A stretch of 64,000 nucleotides of DNA from Alphaproteobacteria bacterium (GCA_019240125.1 JAFAYW010000042.1:1-64000), one strand, 5' to 3'. Shown: positions 1 to 10,739, numbered from the stretch's first letter. Numbers and translations are program-made. The notes: generated from the letters alone by a model not told the origin.

Positions 1-74
1 CCCGGATCAGGTTCAAAGGGTTGCCGCGGACCGGCGACATCTCAGCCCCTCCACAGGGCACCCCTCGGATACGC
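1..74 (-). promoter_or_regulatory. TPP (THI-element) riboswitch aptamer, truncated at the left window edge
   Basis: Reverse complement reads GAGGGGTGCCCTGTGGAGGGGCTGAGATGTCGCCGGTCCGCGGCAACCCTTTGAACCTGATCCGGG, containing the conserved GGGGTGCC / GGCTGAGA / ACCCTTTGAACCTGATC blocks. Confidence 0.93.
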
Positions 75-179
75 TAATTATAAAAGCGGTTGTCACACAG
101 CCGTCAAGCCAGCCGGTGTGCGGTGCAGCATCGGCCGCCTGTCCCGCAACTGCTTTTCAGCAATGCCGCGATATCGAGC

Positions 180-653
180 TCAGTACTGAATGTTTGTGTT
201 TACCTCGCCGCGGGGGTTGTTCGGCGACACAAACAGATAAGACGTGATAACGCCGGTGGTTGCGGCCAGGACCCCAAGTGCAAAGGAAAGTGCCGTACCG
301 AGATCATCAACTGACATCCCCGCCCCTATCTCGGCGGAAGCACGGTTAGAATAGCCAAACGCAGCTAACGATGCGGCAACTACCAATGCATATATGATAA
401 GCGGCCCTTTCACCAGCAAACCTAGGAATTCGTTGCTTACATTAACGCGTTTTGTCTGATTTCTGAAGATGAAATGCGTCGCAGAGCCCAGATATCCCAA
501 GAATACGGGGCTTACTATCCTGACCATGCCTAGATTCTTTGGATAATCCAAAGGAAATCCAATTACGGGCGCAATTATCAAGAACATTAATTGGCATCCC
601 GTAATGATCAGACTAGCTGATATTATCCATCGCCGAGCGTGATTGATCTCCAT
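180..653 (-). CDS. hypothetical membrane protein
   Basis: 157-aa ORF with several hydrophobic segments; no family recognised. Confidence 0.6.
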   Translation of the reverse strand: MEINHARRWIISASLIITGCQLMFLIIAPVIGFPLDYPKNLGMVRIVSPVFLGYLGSATHFIFRNQTKRVNVSNEFLGLLVKGPLIIYALVVAASLAAFGYSNRASAEIGAGMSVDDLGTALSFALGVLAATTGVITSYLFVSPNNPRGEVNTNIQY

Positions 654-672
654 CTAAATTCTCTTTCAGAGA

Positions 673-1725
673 TCAATTGCACGTAAAACTCTCTGCATCC
701 ACTTTTGTACTTTTTGGACAAGCGGATGTGATCGATTTGGCCACTAAGTCATCAAAAGCCGCCAAGTAACGATCGCGCTGCCCGTCACTCAGGCCTTGAT
801 ATTGCGTCTGGGAACCAACCGCCTGCCTACTAACCAAGGCCATTAACGATCCATCAAACTCAAATCCTTGTTTTTTCAAATCGGAAATATTCCTAATATC
901 CATGTAGAAATCGAACGCCTCTCTCCAGCCGTCCGGTAAGGTCTTCGAATTCCGCAGAGGAGCCGATGTTTGGATAGACACCGCATACACCTTCCCGTCC
1001 GTATCCGTGGTCAATTTGATCTTTGCTACCAAATTCTGCTCCGAACTTAGTAGCGAAATAAGGGATTTCGAAAATAACTGGATATCCCTCCCGGTCTCGA
1101 CAATCCAATGAATACCTATGCTACCGGAGACGCGCGAGTACCCGCCTACTTGGCATGCTACAGACTTGGGAATTCGCTCTCCCGTTCGGTCTAGCTCTCC
1201 TCGCAGCCAGCTTTCTCCACCTCCAAGGATAGCCACCGTGTCACACTCTCGTGGCGGCCCTCCCTGCGCCGACACACGACACAAGGCAAGGTGCTGTTCG
1301 CCGGAAATGCTTGGCGTTGCCTCTACCACTTGTGTCCCCTTGTCCAATCGGCCAGATTTAGCCAGGTCCAAGAGTGCCCTGAGACGCTTCGATCCGTCGT
1401 TAAATTCTTCAGGACGCGCCCATATGTACTTAGGTTCTTTGCCGCAGAGACGGTTTAATCCTTGAGGTGTTGTAGTCAACCGTTGTTTGGGTTCTTTCAA
1501 TTCAGCGCGAGACTGTCTTGCTTCTGCAAGACTGGTGTCTGAACCACAGCTTGGCGGTATATTCGCGTGTCCGGAGAAAAGCACTTTTGAGTCGATGGAG
1601 CTCAGCGGTGCGGTGCAATCTACGGGGGCCGCGATTGCGACCTCGGCAGCGGAGACCCGCGCCGCTCCGAACTGTATCGCAAACAACGCGAGTACAAGGC
1701 GTGCTGCCTTTTGGATATTCGGCAT
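673..1725 (-). CDS. hypothetical secreted protein
   Basis: ORF with a signal-peptide-like start at MPNIQKAARLVLALFAIQFGAARVSAAE (start trimmed from 1869). Confidence 0.6.
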   Translation of the reverse strand: MPNIQKAARLVLALFAIQFGAARVSAAEVAIAAPVDCTAPLSSIDSKVLFSGHANIPPSCGSDTSLAEARQSRAELKEPKQRLTTTPQGLNRLCGKEPKYIWARPEEFNDGSKRLRALLDLAKSGRLDKGTQVVEATPSISGEQHLALCRVSAQGGPPRECDTVAILGGGESWLRGELDRTGERIPKSVACQVGGYSRVSGSIGIHWIVETGRDIQLFSKSLISLLSSEQNLVAKIKLTTDTDGKVYAVSIQTSAPLRNSKTLPDGWREAFDFYMDIRNISDLKKQGFEFDGSLMALVSRQAVGSQTQYQGLSDGQRDRYLAAFDDLVAKSITSACPKSTKVDAESFTCN

Positions 1726-1852
1726 GCTTAGCCGCTTGTTGATGAGAGTGCCGCATGGCAACGCTGTGCGCGGCGTAAACTCTGACCGCTTTGATGCATC
1801 CGCACAAGACGTCTTCGTAACGCGCGGTTGCCGTTGCTGCGAAGTTACGACA

Positions 1853-2917
1853 TCAACCGGCGTACTCACTGCTGCCGGCGGCGCGGCGGTGGGCGAAATT
1901 CAGGGTCAGCAGGCGCTCGTTGAAGTCGCCGGGGGTGATGGGTTCGTATTTCGGCGGGTGGTCGGCGTCGACGCAGGTCGGTACCGGGGCGACCACGACA
2001 TCGTGGTTGGGGCCAAGGAAGAAGGGGCAGGCGTAGCGCGCCTCGTTGTTGCGGTTGATGACGCGGTGCGGTGTCGCCGGGAAGCGGTCGTTCGAATAGC
2101 GCGCCAGCATCGCGCCGGTATTGACGACAAACGTGCCGGGAATTGCCGGCGGACGGATCCATTCGCCCTCGGCGGTACGCACCTCAAGGCCTGGCAATGC
2201 CGACTGCGCCAGGAAGGTGATGAAGTTGTTGTCGGTATGCGGCGCAAAGCCGAATTCGTTGTCACCCGGGTCCTGCTGCGGCGGGTAGTGGATCAGGCGG
2301 ATCGTCCCGTTCGGCTCGGCAAACGCCTCATCGAAATAACCTTCCGGCAAACCCAGTGCCAAGGCAAAGAGCGGCACGAGGCGCGTCGTCATCGCCTCCA
2401 TCGCGGCGTAGTAGGCGGTTGTGGCGGCGCGCAATTCGGGCATGTCGGCTGGCCAGCGGTTGAGGCCGATCAGCCGCTTTTTGCTGACGATGTCGGGGTG
2501 GTCGGGCGCCCTGTCGCGGGTGATGTAAAAGCTCTCGCTGAAATTCGGCTTGGTGTTCTTGTTGACCGGCGAGTGGCGCACGACCTGCCCGCCAAACGGC
2601 AGATAGCCGATATTGAGATCGCCGACTTTTAGCGCCAGCTTATCGTCCTCGGGCCTGGCAAAGAACTTGGCGGCGACCTCGAACACCCGGGCCGGCAATT
2701 CCTGCGCGATACCGTGATTGGCGACGACGAGAAAGCCGGTATCGGCGCAGGTGCGGGCGACCTCGCGGGCCAGGGGTGCTTCGGCGCCTTGTGTGCCGGC
2801 GAGAAACGGTCCGACATCGAGGACCGGGATGCGGCCGTGATCGCTCGTGTCGTCAGTGTGGCGCGGGTCGGCGCGGGTGACGTTTGGCGCGGTGATGTCG
2901 TTCATGGCTTTGTCCAC
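1853..2917 (-). CDS. 2-oxoglutarate/Fe(II) oxygenase, isopenicillin N synthase family
   Basis: PVLDVGPFL N-terminus, HTDNNFITFL, GTFVVNTGAMLARYSNDRFPATPHRV motifs. Confidence 0.88.
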   Translation of the reverse strand: MDKAMNDITAPNVTRADPRHTDDTSDHGRIPVLDVGPFLAGTQGAEAPLAREVARTCADTGFLVVANHGIAQELPARVFEVAAKFFARPEDDKLALKVGDLNIGYLPFGGQVVRHSPVNKNTKPNFSESFYITRDRAPDHPDIVSKKRLIGLNRWPADMPELRAATTAYYAAMEAMTTRLVPLFALALGLPEGYFDEAFAEPNGTIRLIHYPPQQDPGDNEFGFAPHTDNNFITFLAQSALPGLEVRTAEGEWIRPPAIPGTFVVNTGAMLARYSNDRFPATPHRVINRNNEARYACPFFLGPNHDVVVAPVPTCVDADHPPKYEPITPGDFNERLLTLNFAHRRAAGSSEYAG

Positions 2918-3687
2918 GCAAGGATCGCGCCGGCCACCTCACCCGGCTGGTCGAGTTCGGCGAGATGGCCGGCGCCGGCGATGATGCTGATCTCGCTCGG
3001 TCCGGCGATGCCGGCGGCGAAGCGGTCGGCGTAACTGCGCGGCATGATGCGGTCGTGCTCGCCCCAGACCAGCAGGGTCGGGGCCGTGATCAGCTTCAGG
3101 CGCTTCTCCAATTTGCTATTGCCGAGCGGCCAGAAGATGCGCGCCGCCGCCTCGTTGGCGCGTACCTGCTCGATCGGCCATTCCGGCGAGTTCTGCCCCT
3201 CGGGCTCGGCCTTGAGCGCGGTCCAGCGCTCCGGGTCGGCGCACAGCAGCCCCGGGATGTCGGGGGCGCGTTGCGCCCAGGGGTCGGTCGCGGGGTCTTT
3301 TTCGTCAAACAGGCCAAAGGGGGCAATCAGCGCCAGTGTCCTGACCGATTGCGGCCAGATCGCCGCGATTTCGGCCGCCAGCGAGCCGCCGACCGAGCTC
3401 CCCGCGAGGTCGGCACCCGCCAGTCCCGCTTTGTCGAGCAATTGCCGTGTGGCCAAGACCCAATCGAGATGCGTATCGAGGACGGTATGGCCGCGATCGC
3501 CGCCGGGAAATCCGGGCAGGGACGGCACGATTACGGTGCGCTCGCGCGCCACCGCGTCGAGGAACGGGGTCCACCGCGGCAACCCGCCATAACCCGCAAG
3601 AAAGCCGAGCACCGGGCCGCTCCCCTTGCGCCAGACGCGGCAGGAAAAACCGTTCACTTCGACGGTTGTCGTATCAGGTTCGCTCAC
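2902..3687 (-). CDS. alpha/beta fold hydrolase
   Basis: GSSVGG nucleophile elbow, PTLLVWGEHDRIMP, GAGHLAELDQP. Confidence 0.88.
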   Translation of the reverse strand: MSEPDTTTVEVNGFSCRVWRKGSGPVLGFLAGYGGLPRWTPFLDAVARERTVIVPSLPGFPGGDRGHTVLDTHLDWVLATRQLLDKAGLAGADLAGSSVGGSLAAEIAAIWPQSVRTLALIAPFGLFDEKDPATDPWAQRAPDIPGLLCADPERWTALKAEPEGQNSPEWPIEQVRANEAAARIFWPLGNSKLEKRLKLITAPTLLVWGEHDRIMPRSYADRFAAGIAGPSEISIIAGAGHLAELDQPGEVAGAILAWTKP

Positions 3688-3773
3688 TTCGTTTCGCTCC
3701 CTGCGTTCGGCTTTGGAACGCAGTCTAGCGCCGGCATGGCCGGAGCGTCACGCTGGAGCGTTTCGACGAGGGG

Positions 3774-4940
3774 TTATTTACCGAGGGAAGTGCCGAGCGC
3801 CTGGCTGTGGCGCGCCGCGGCGGCGGCGATTTCCTCGTCGTGATCGGCGAAGCGCTCGGCGATCGCCGCAAAATCGGCGGTGTGGGCCAGGAAAGTATCG
3901 AGAATGTCCGGGTCGAAATGCGTGCCGCGACCCTCGCACAAGATTTCGATCGCCTTCTGCTGCGAGAAGGGGGCCTTGTAGATGCGCCGGCTGATCAATG
4001 CGTCATACACATCGGCCACCGCCATCAGCCGCGCCGATAAGGGGATCTCATCGCCACTGCGGCCCTCGGGATAGCCGCTGCCATCCCATTTTTCCTGGTG
4101 CGACAATGCGATTTCCTTGGCGTAGCGCAGGAATTCGACCGAGGTGCCGAGCCGTTGCTCCGCCGATGCGATGCTTTCATAACCCAGCGTCGTGTGGGTC
4201 TTCATGATCTCCATTTCCTCGAAATCGAGACGACCCGGTTTCAAAAGGATGCGATCGGGGATGCCGACCTTGCCGATGTCATGCAGCGGCGCCGATTTGA
4301 ACAGCAGCTCAATTGTGCCTTCGTCGATCTGTGAGCGGAAGCGTGGGTGCTTCTGCAGATGCGTCGCGAGCGTGCGTACGTAATGCTGGGTGCGGCGAAT
4401 GTGGTTGCCGGTCTCGTTGTCGCGCGTCTCGGCCAATGAGGCGACAGCCAATACCGCGACATCCTGAATGACGCGCATTTCCTGGGTTCGGCGCTGAACC
4501 TCCTGCTCCAGGAACAGGTTTTGCCGCTTGAGAAGGTCCGCCGTCGATTTCATGTTGAGGTGGTTGCGCACCCGGGTGCGAACCAAAGGCGGGCTGATCG
4601 GTTTGGAGATGTAGTCGATGGCGCCGAGTTCGAAACCGTGCTGCTCGTTCTCGGAAGCGGCACGGTCGGTCAGGAAGACCACCGGAATATCAACCGTCAA
4701 CGGGTCGCGCTTCAGCTGATAACAGACCTCGAGCCCGCTCAGCCCGGGCATCACCGTGTCGAGCAGAATCAGGTCGGGCAACGGCCTGCCGCGTGCCATC
4801 CGCAGTCCGGTTTCGCCGTCCGGGGCAGCGATGATGCGGCACTGATCGGATAGCGCCTGCCCGATGCCCATCAGACTCTCCGGCGAATCATCGACAACCA
4901 GAACGGTCGGCAATTCGATCACGCCGCGAACATCGTCCAT
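3774..4940 (-). CDS. response regulator with HD-GYP phosphodiesterase output domain (RpfG-like)
   Basis: REC domain (VLVVDDSPES, LILLDTVMPGLSG, KP) followed by HDIGKVGIPD and HQEKWDGSGYPEG. Confidence 0.92.
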   Translation of the reverse strand: MDDVRGVIELPTVLVVDDSPESLMGIGQALSDQCRIIAAPDGETGLRMARGRPLPDLILLDTVMPGLSGLEVCYQLKRDPLTVDIPVVFLTDRAASENEQHGFELGAIDYISKPISPPLVRTRVRNHLNMKSTADLLKRQNLFLEQEVQRRTQEMRVIQDVAVLAVASLAETRDNETGNHIRRTQHYVRTLATHLQKHPRFRSQIDEGTIELLFKSAPLHDIGKVGIPDRILLKPGRLDFEEMEIMKTHTTLGYESIASAEQRLGTSVEFLRYAKEIALSHQEKWDGSGYPEGRSGDEIPLSARLMAVADVYDALISRRIYKAPFSQQKAIEILCEGRGTHFDPDILDTFLAHTADFAAIAERFADHDEEIAAAAARHSQALGTSLGK

Positions 4941-5149
4941 TCGTTCTTGCCTCGTACCCCGTAATGCAACGCGATGCGGATCGCCTGCGAAGTCGTCCTA
5001 AGTTCAGGTAACAACCGCCGCGATACACAGGTCCGCAGGCAAGCCTCGACCCGATGAAATGTTCTCCGAGAGTTTGCCGGGAGTCTCTGAAGTTTCAGTT
5101 AAAAAGCAAGCTGATGGCCCGCTGGTTGGGGTTCTCGCAGGCAAAGAAA

Positions 5150-5176
5150 AATGGCCGGACGCGAGGTCCGGCCATT
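5150..5176 (-). terminator. Rho-independent terminator downstream of the Bax inhibitor-1 gene
   Basis: Minus strand AATGGCCGGAC-ctcgc-GTCCGGCCATT followed by TTTC; perfect 11-bp stem. Confidence 0.85.
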
Positions 5177-5201
5177 CGAGGCTTTCTCGATTCGAGCGGC
5201 G

Positions 5202-5929
5202 TTAGTCGCGGCGGGTTCCCATCAGCTGCATCAACATCATGAACAGGTTGATGAAGTCGAGGTACAGCCGCAGAGCGCCCATCACCGCTGTCTTGCTGGC
5301 GGTCTGGCCATCCGCGTACTGGTAGCCGTAATAGCTCTCCTTCAGCGACTGGGTATCCCAGGCAGTCAGACCGGTGAACACCACGACGCCGATTACCGAG
5401 ATCGCGAATTGCAGCGCGGTAGAGCCGATGAACAGGTTTACCAGGCTGGCGATGATGATGCCGATGAGGCCCATGAACATGAACGAGCCCACCTGCGTCA
5501 GGTCGCGCCGCGTCGTATAGCCGTAAAGGCTGGTCGCCGCGAACGTGCCGGCCGTGATGAAGAACACCCGCGCGATGCTGGCGCCGGTAAAGACGTAGAA
5601 GATGCTGGCCAATGAAAGGCCCATCAGGCCCGAGTACAGCCAGAACAGCATCTGCGCCGTGCTCGCCTGCATCCGGTTGATGCCGTAGCTGAGCCACATC
5701 ACCAAGCCGATCGGCGCCAGCATCACGATGTATATCAATGGCGTGCGCGCGATCGACATATAAAAGCCGGATCCATACGCGACATAGGCGACAATGCCGG
5801 TCAACGCCAGGCCCGACGCCATGTAGTTGTAGATGCGGAGCATGTACTCGCGCAGGCCGACATCGATGTCGGCCTGGGCAGCACCATACGCCGGCCGCAC
5901 CGTCCAGCGGGGTTGCGAACCGAGAGCCA
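5202..5929 (-). CDS. Bax inhibitor-1 / YccA family membrane protein
   Basis: Multi-TM protein with RxYLDFINLFMMLMQLMGTRRD C-terminus; start placed at MALGSQPRWTVRPAYG. Confidence 0.88.
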
Positions 5930-6070
5930 TAGAAGCCACTCCAACGGAAATGAGGATGATCCCTCGATCGCGGATATTGGCACAAAATGGGGGATTTTCA
6001 ATGTGCCGCCCGGTGCGGCCCGTTGGCCGTCGCGCTATCGCACTGATTGAATTCCGTTTTGGCTCGGCGA

Positions 6071-8584
6071 TCACTCGTTGCGCAGATACGCGGCGGGCTT
6101 GGCACCCAGCGCGCGCCAGGTGCCGGCGAGGCCGAACCCCAGGGTGATCAGGATGGCTGCCGCGGCCGTGCCGAACAGTGGCCGCGCCAGGAAGACCCAG
6201 TCGCTGTGCAGCGGTCCTGTCACCAGCAGATACGCGGCGCTCGTACCAACGGCGACGGCCACGAGCGCGACGGCGCCGCCGAGCAACGCGTGCTCCATCA
6301 GGAAAGCGCGCGCGATCGTGCCGCGGCTCGCGCCGAGCACCTGCAGTATCACTGCGTCATAGACACGACGACGCTGTCCCGCCGCTAGCGCCGCGCCAAG
6401 TACGAGCACTCCCGCCCCGAGGGTTACCAGCCCGACAACGCGGATCGCCACCCCGATCGTGGCGACGACGCCTGCCACCGTGGCAAGCGACTCGCGCACT
6501 GGGATGGCGGAGACATTGGGAAACTGCTCGGTCACCTGCCGCACCAGCCCTTCCTCGCGGGCCGGCGGCAGATACACGGCGGCGAGATGTGTCTGCGGCG
6601 CGTCTTCCAGCACTCCAGGCGCGAAGACGATGGCGAAATTGATGCCGAGCTGCGTCCAGTCGATGCGGCGCAGGTTGGCGATGCGGGCGGTAACATCGCG
6701 TCCCAGCAGGTTGACGGTCAGCGTGTCTCCGATCTTGAGGCCCATGCCTTCGGCCAGGCCGGCATCGAACGAGATCAAGGGCGGCCCGTGATAATCCGCG
6801 GGCCACCAGCTGCCGCTCGACACTTGCGACCCATCCGGGACAGTCGACGCATAAGTCAGCCCGCGGTCGCCGCTCAGCGCCCATCGCGACCCTTCCTCGA
6901 CCTGGGCTTTTTCAACCGCGACGCCGTTGATCTGCGTGATGCGGCCGCGCAGCATCGGCACTTGCGCGAAGGTAGCGTCTGGCGTCGAACGCACCATTGC
7001 CTCAAACCCGGCCAACTGATCGGGCTGGATGTCCAGGAAAAAATCCGCCGGAGCGTGTTCCGCCAGCCGACTCCTGATCTCCACCCCGAGATTGCCCTGC
7101 ACCAGGGCAATCGCCATCATCACGCTGAGCCCGATACCAAGTGACAGCACCACTCGGGGCGTCGGCGCGCCGGGCCGGTGCAGATTGGCTAGCGCAACCC
7201 GCCACGCGGGACGTAAGGGGCGCGGCAAGCGACGCGCCCCTATCACCACCAGGGCACCAGCGCCGCGGAAGATCGCAAACGCGCCTAGCGCCGCCGCGAT
7301 ATACCACACCGCGATGCGCCGGTCGGGTGCGGTAGCGATCACCAGCACCGCCAGGCCCAGCGCCGCGACAAAGCTGCCGAATGCCGCCACGGGCGCGAGA
7401 CCCCGCCGCACCGGCTCGACCCGCTCGCGGAACAGGGCGGCCGGGCGCACCGCTCCAATCGCCGCCAGCGGCCATAGCGAAAACGCCAAGGTCGCCAGTA
7501 CGCCGCACAGCGCCGCGATCGCCAGCGGCTCGACATACAGCCCGGATTGTACTGTGACCGGCAACACGCCCTTGATCAGCGGCGCGATCACCATCGGCGC
7601 GGCGCCGCCGACCGCCAACCCCATCGCGATCCCGCTGGCGGCCATCACCAACAGCTGCAACAGATAGGCGGAAAAGATCAGAGCGTTCGAGGCGCCGAGG
7701 CATTTCAGCGTCGCGATCGATCCGGTCCTGCTCTCGACGTAGCCAGCGACGGCATTGCCAATCCCGATGCCGCCGACCAGCAACGCCGAGATAGCCGCCA
7801 GATGCAGAAAAAAGGCGATGCGATCGAGAAACCGCTGCAGCCCGGGCGACCCCTCGGCGGCGCTGCGCAATTGCCACCCCGCCTCCGGGAAACGCGCCTT
7901 GGCGGTGGCGATCCACTCCGCGGCATTTGTGCCGGCTGGCAGCCGCAGGCGGTACTCGTAGTTGACGATCGCCCCCGGTCCCAGCAACCGCGCCGCGTCG
8001 AGTCCGGCTCGCGACAACAGTACACGCGGCCCAAAGGCGAGCCCGGCGAAGGCAGCATCGGGCTGGTTTTCAATCACGCCGCGCAGTTGCAAGGTCGCGC
8101 TGCCAATACGAAAGGTGTCGCCGACGGCGATGCCAAGGCGGCTCGCTACCGCCGCCTCGACCGCGGCGCCATAGGTGCCGTCTTTCGCCGCAAGCCCCTG
8201 CGCAAGCGACTGCGCCGGCTTTAACGTGACCGCACCGTAAAGCGGGTAGGCGGCATCAACCGCCTGCAATTCGATCAGGCTGCGCTTGCCGCCGTCAATC
8301 GAGCGCGCCATCCCGCGCATGCGGATAGCTTCAGAAACCGTGCCGCTGGCCCCCAGGAACTGGCGTTCATCGTCGTTCGCGGGGCGCAAGGCGAGGCGGG
8401 CGCTGACATCGCCGCCCAGCATGTCGCGCGCGTTGGCGACGATACCGCGCTGGACCGCGGCGCCCAGCGAGCCCACCGCCGCCACAGCCCCGACTCCGAG
8501 TGCCAGACAGGCGAGGAAGACGCGGAAGCCGCGGCCGCCGCCGCGCATCTCGCGGCGGGCCAAACGGGCAGCCTGCACCAGCAT
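6071..8584 (-). CDS. ABC transporter permease, FtsX/YbbP family
   Basis: 837 aa, two FtsX-like permease halves; directly downstream of its ATPase gene. Confidence 0.9.
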   Translation of the reverse strand: MLVQAARLARREMRGGGRGFRVFLACLALGVGAVAAVGSLGAAVQRGIVANARDMLGGDVSARLALRPANDDERQFLGASGTVSEAIRMRGMARSIDGGKRSLIELQAVDAAYPLYGAVTLKPAQSLAQGLAAKDGTYGAAVEAAVASRLGIAVGDTFRIGSATLQLRGVIENQPDAAFAGLAFGPRVLLSRAGLDAARLLGPGAIVNYEYRLRLPAGTNAAEWIATAKARFPEAGWQLRSAAEGSPGLQRFLDRIAFFLHLAAISALLVGGIGIGNAVAGYVESRTGSIATLKCLGASNALIFSAYLLQLLVMAASGIAMGLAVGGAAPMVIAPLIKGVLPVTVQSGLYVEPLAIAALCGVLATLAFSLWPLAAIGAVRPAALFRERVEPVRRGLAPVAAFGSFVAALGLAVLVIATAPDRRIAVWYIAAALGAFAIFRGAGALVVIGARRLPRPLRPAWRVALANLHRPGAPTPRVVLSLGIGLSVMMAIALVQGNLGVEIRSRLAEHAPADFFLDIQPDQLAGFEAMVRSTPDATFAQVPMLRGRITQINGVAVEKAQVEEGSRWALSGDRGLTYASTVPDGSQVSSGSWWPADYHGPPLISFDAGLAEGMGLKIGDTLTVNLLGRDVTARIANLRRIDWTQLGINFAIVFAPGVLEDAPQTHLAAVYLPPAREEGLVRQVTEQFPNVSAIPVRESLATVAGVVATIGVAIRVVGLVTLGAGVLVLGAALAAGQRRRVYDAVILQVLGASRGTIARAFLMEHALLGGAVALVAVAVGTSAAYLLVTGPLHSDWVFLARPLFGTAAAAILITLGFGLAGTWRALGAKPAAYLRNE

Positions 8585-8586
8585 CG

Positions 8587-9315
8587 TTAGCGCCGGACCA
8601 GGACCGGCTGGACCAGCGGCCGCGCCAGCTGTTCGCCGACAATCCGGCCATCTTCCAGCCGCAGCTGGCGGTCACAGCGCTCGGCCAGGCTCGCGTCATG
8701 CGTGATCAGGAGCAGGGCCGCACCGGAGCGAGCGCGTTCCTCGAACAGGCACTCGATCACGAGCCGGCCGGTCGCGCCATCGAGATTGCCGGTCGGCTCG
8801 TCCGCCAGCAACAGTTCCGGCGACCCGACCAGGGCGCGGGCTATCGCCACGCGCTGCTGCTCGCCACCCGACAATTGCGCCGGATAATGCGCCAGCCGGG
8901 CGCCCAGCCCGACCCGCTGCAGCGCGGCGCGCGCGGCCGGGAGGGCGTCGCGCGTCCCCGCTAATTCGAGCGGGATGGCGACATTTTCCATCGCGGTCAT
9001 GGTCGGCAACAGGTGGAACGACTGAAACACGATACCGACATGCCGTCGCCGCAGGCGCGCCAGCGCGTTCTCGTCGAGCGCCGCCAAATCCTCACCGGCA
9101 ACAAGAATGCGCCCAGCGGTGGGACGCTCCAACCCCGCCAGAACCATCATCAGACTGGATTTGCCGGAGCCCGAGGGGCCGACGATCGCCACCGCCTCAC
9201 CCGGCATGATCGCGAGCGAGACCTCGCGCAGAATTTCGACGGGACCTGCCGCGCTGGCCAGGGTCAGCGATATATTCTCAGCGCGTGCGAACGGAGCGTC
9301 AGCGAAAGGAGTCAT
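8587..9315 (-). CDS. ABC transporter ATP-binding protein, YbbA-like
   Basis: Walker A GPSGSGKSS, LSGGEQQRVAIARALVG, LLADEPTGNLD; start MTPFADAPFARAENISLT. Confidence 0.92.
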   Translation of the reverse strand: MTPFADAPFARAENISLTLASAAGPVEILREVSLAIMPGEAVAIVGPSGSGKSSLMMVLAGLERPTAGRILVAGEDLAALDENALARLRRRHVGIVFQSFHLLPTMTAMENVAIPLELAGTRDALPAARAALQRVGLGARLAHYPAQLSGGEQQRVAIARALVGSPELLLADEPTGNLDGATGRLVIECLFEERARSGAALLLITHDASLAERCDRQLRLEDGRIVGEQLARPLVQPVLVRR

Positions 9316-9359
9316 GCTGACATGAACGCCGCGCCGCCGGCTTTGCGGCAGGGATGCGG

Positions 9360-10739
9360 CTAATAGGCGTAATCGGTAAAGACCGGATCGATATTGCCGT
9401 TCCAACGCGTCTCAAAATCCTGCAACAACTCCTCGGCCGGGCTGCGTCCCGAGCCGGCGATCGAGAACAGCGTATCCAGATGGTGCGTTTCGTCTTCGCC
9501 GCAAAGGTCGCGCCGCGCCCGCCGGTGTAAACCCTCGCGCGCTATCTCCAGCACCTCGAGCGCGATATCGCGCAGGGTGCGGCTGCGGTGCGGTGTATTA
9601 AGGCCGAGCCGCGGCACGTCGCGCAGCATCGCGGCACGCTCCTCCTCGGTCCAGTCCACAATCAGATCATAGGCGGCATTGAGCGCCACACCGTCATAGA
9701 ACAACCCAACCCAAAGCGCGGGCAGCGCACAGAGGCGCCGCCACGGGCCGCCATCGGCACCGCGCATTTCGAGGTAGCTCTTGAGACGTACCTCGGGAAA
9801 GGCGGTTGTCACGTGATCGGCCCAATCACCGATCCGGGGCAATTCGCCTGGCAATGCCGGCAATCTGGCCTGCATGAAATCACGGAACGACTGGCCGCTG
9901 GCGTCGATATAAGCGCCGTCGCGATAAACAAAGTACATCGGCACATCGAGCAGATAATCGACATAACGTTCGAACCCGAACCCGTCCTCGAATACGAAGG
10001 GCAAAGTCCCGCTACGATCCGGGTCGGTATCGGTCCACACCAGGCTGCGCTCGCTGAGGTAACCCGAGGGCTTGCCCTCGACAAACGGCGAGTTGGCGAA
10101 CAGCGCCACCGCAAGCGGCTGCAAGGCCAGGCTCATACGGAACTTGCGCACCATGTCGTGCTCAGATTCATAATCCAGATTGGCCTGCACCGTGCAGGTA
10201 CGCAGCATCATGTCGAGGCCGCGTCGGCCCTTCTTCGGCATGTAGTCGCGCATGATGCGATAGCGGCCCTTAGGCATCCACGGCACATCCTCGCGCCGTG
10301 ACCGCGGGTCGAAGCCGAGCCCAAGCATGCCGAGACCGAGCTCATCACACACCTCGCGCACCTGCCGCAAATGCTCGTGCACTTCCTCACAGGTCTGGTG
10401 GATGGTTTCGAGAGGAGCCCCGCTGAGCTCGAACTGACCGCCGGGTTCAAGAGTGATCGAACATCGGCTGTCATTCGACAGCGCGATCAGCTTGTCCTTT
10501 TCGTAGACCGGCTTCCAACCAAAGCGCGTCATCCCCTCGAGGATCGCGCGGATGCCGTTCGGCCCGTCATAGGTCGCCCGGCCGAGATCGGCGCGGCGGA
10601 AGACAAATTTCTCATGCTCGGTCCCGACCCGCCAGTCGGATGGCGGCTTGTTGCCGTCCTCATGGAACGCTACCAGCTGCCGCTTCTCCGTGATCGGCGG
10701 TCCCTCGATGCTAGACGGGCCAGACATGCGCCTCTTCAA
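9360..10739 (-). CDS. gshA: glutamate--cysteine ligase
   Basis: GTEHEKFVF, SLEPGGQFELSGAPL-like motif (ITLEPGGQFELSGAPLETIHQTC), MRGADGGPWRRLCALPALWVGL. Confidence 0.93.
   Translation of the reverse strand: MKRRMSGPSSIEGPPITEKRQLVAFHEDGNKPPSDWRVGTEHEKFVFRRADLGRATYDGPNGIRAILEGMTRFGWKPVYEKDKLIALSNDSRCSITLEPGGQFELSGAPLETIHQTCEEVHEHLRQVREVCDELGLGMLGLGFDPRSRREDVPWMPKGRYRIMRDYMPKKGRRGLDMMLRTCTVQANLDYESEHDMVRKFRMSLALQPLAVALFANSPFVEGKPSGYLSERSLVWTDTDPDRSGTLPFVFEDGFGFERYVDYLLDVPMYFVYRDGAYIDASGQSFRDFMQARLPALPGELPRIGDWADHVTTAFPEVRLKSYLEMRGADGGPWRRLCALPALWVGLFYDGVALNAAYDLIVDWTEEERAAMLRDVPRLGLNTPHRSRTLRDIALEVLEIAREGLHRRARRDLCGEDETHHLDTLFSIAGSGRSPAEELLQDFETRWNGNIDPVFTDYAY

Noticed and set aside
1487-2632. 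381-aa plus-strand ORF spanning two minus genes
   Set aside because: Crosses the boundary of two supported minus-strand genes and has shadow-ORF composition.
9809-9820. TCACGTGA palindrome as another parS candidate
   Set aside because: Context GTTGTCACGTGATCGG keeps only the central TCACGTGA; flanking TGTT/AACA positions do not match.
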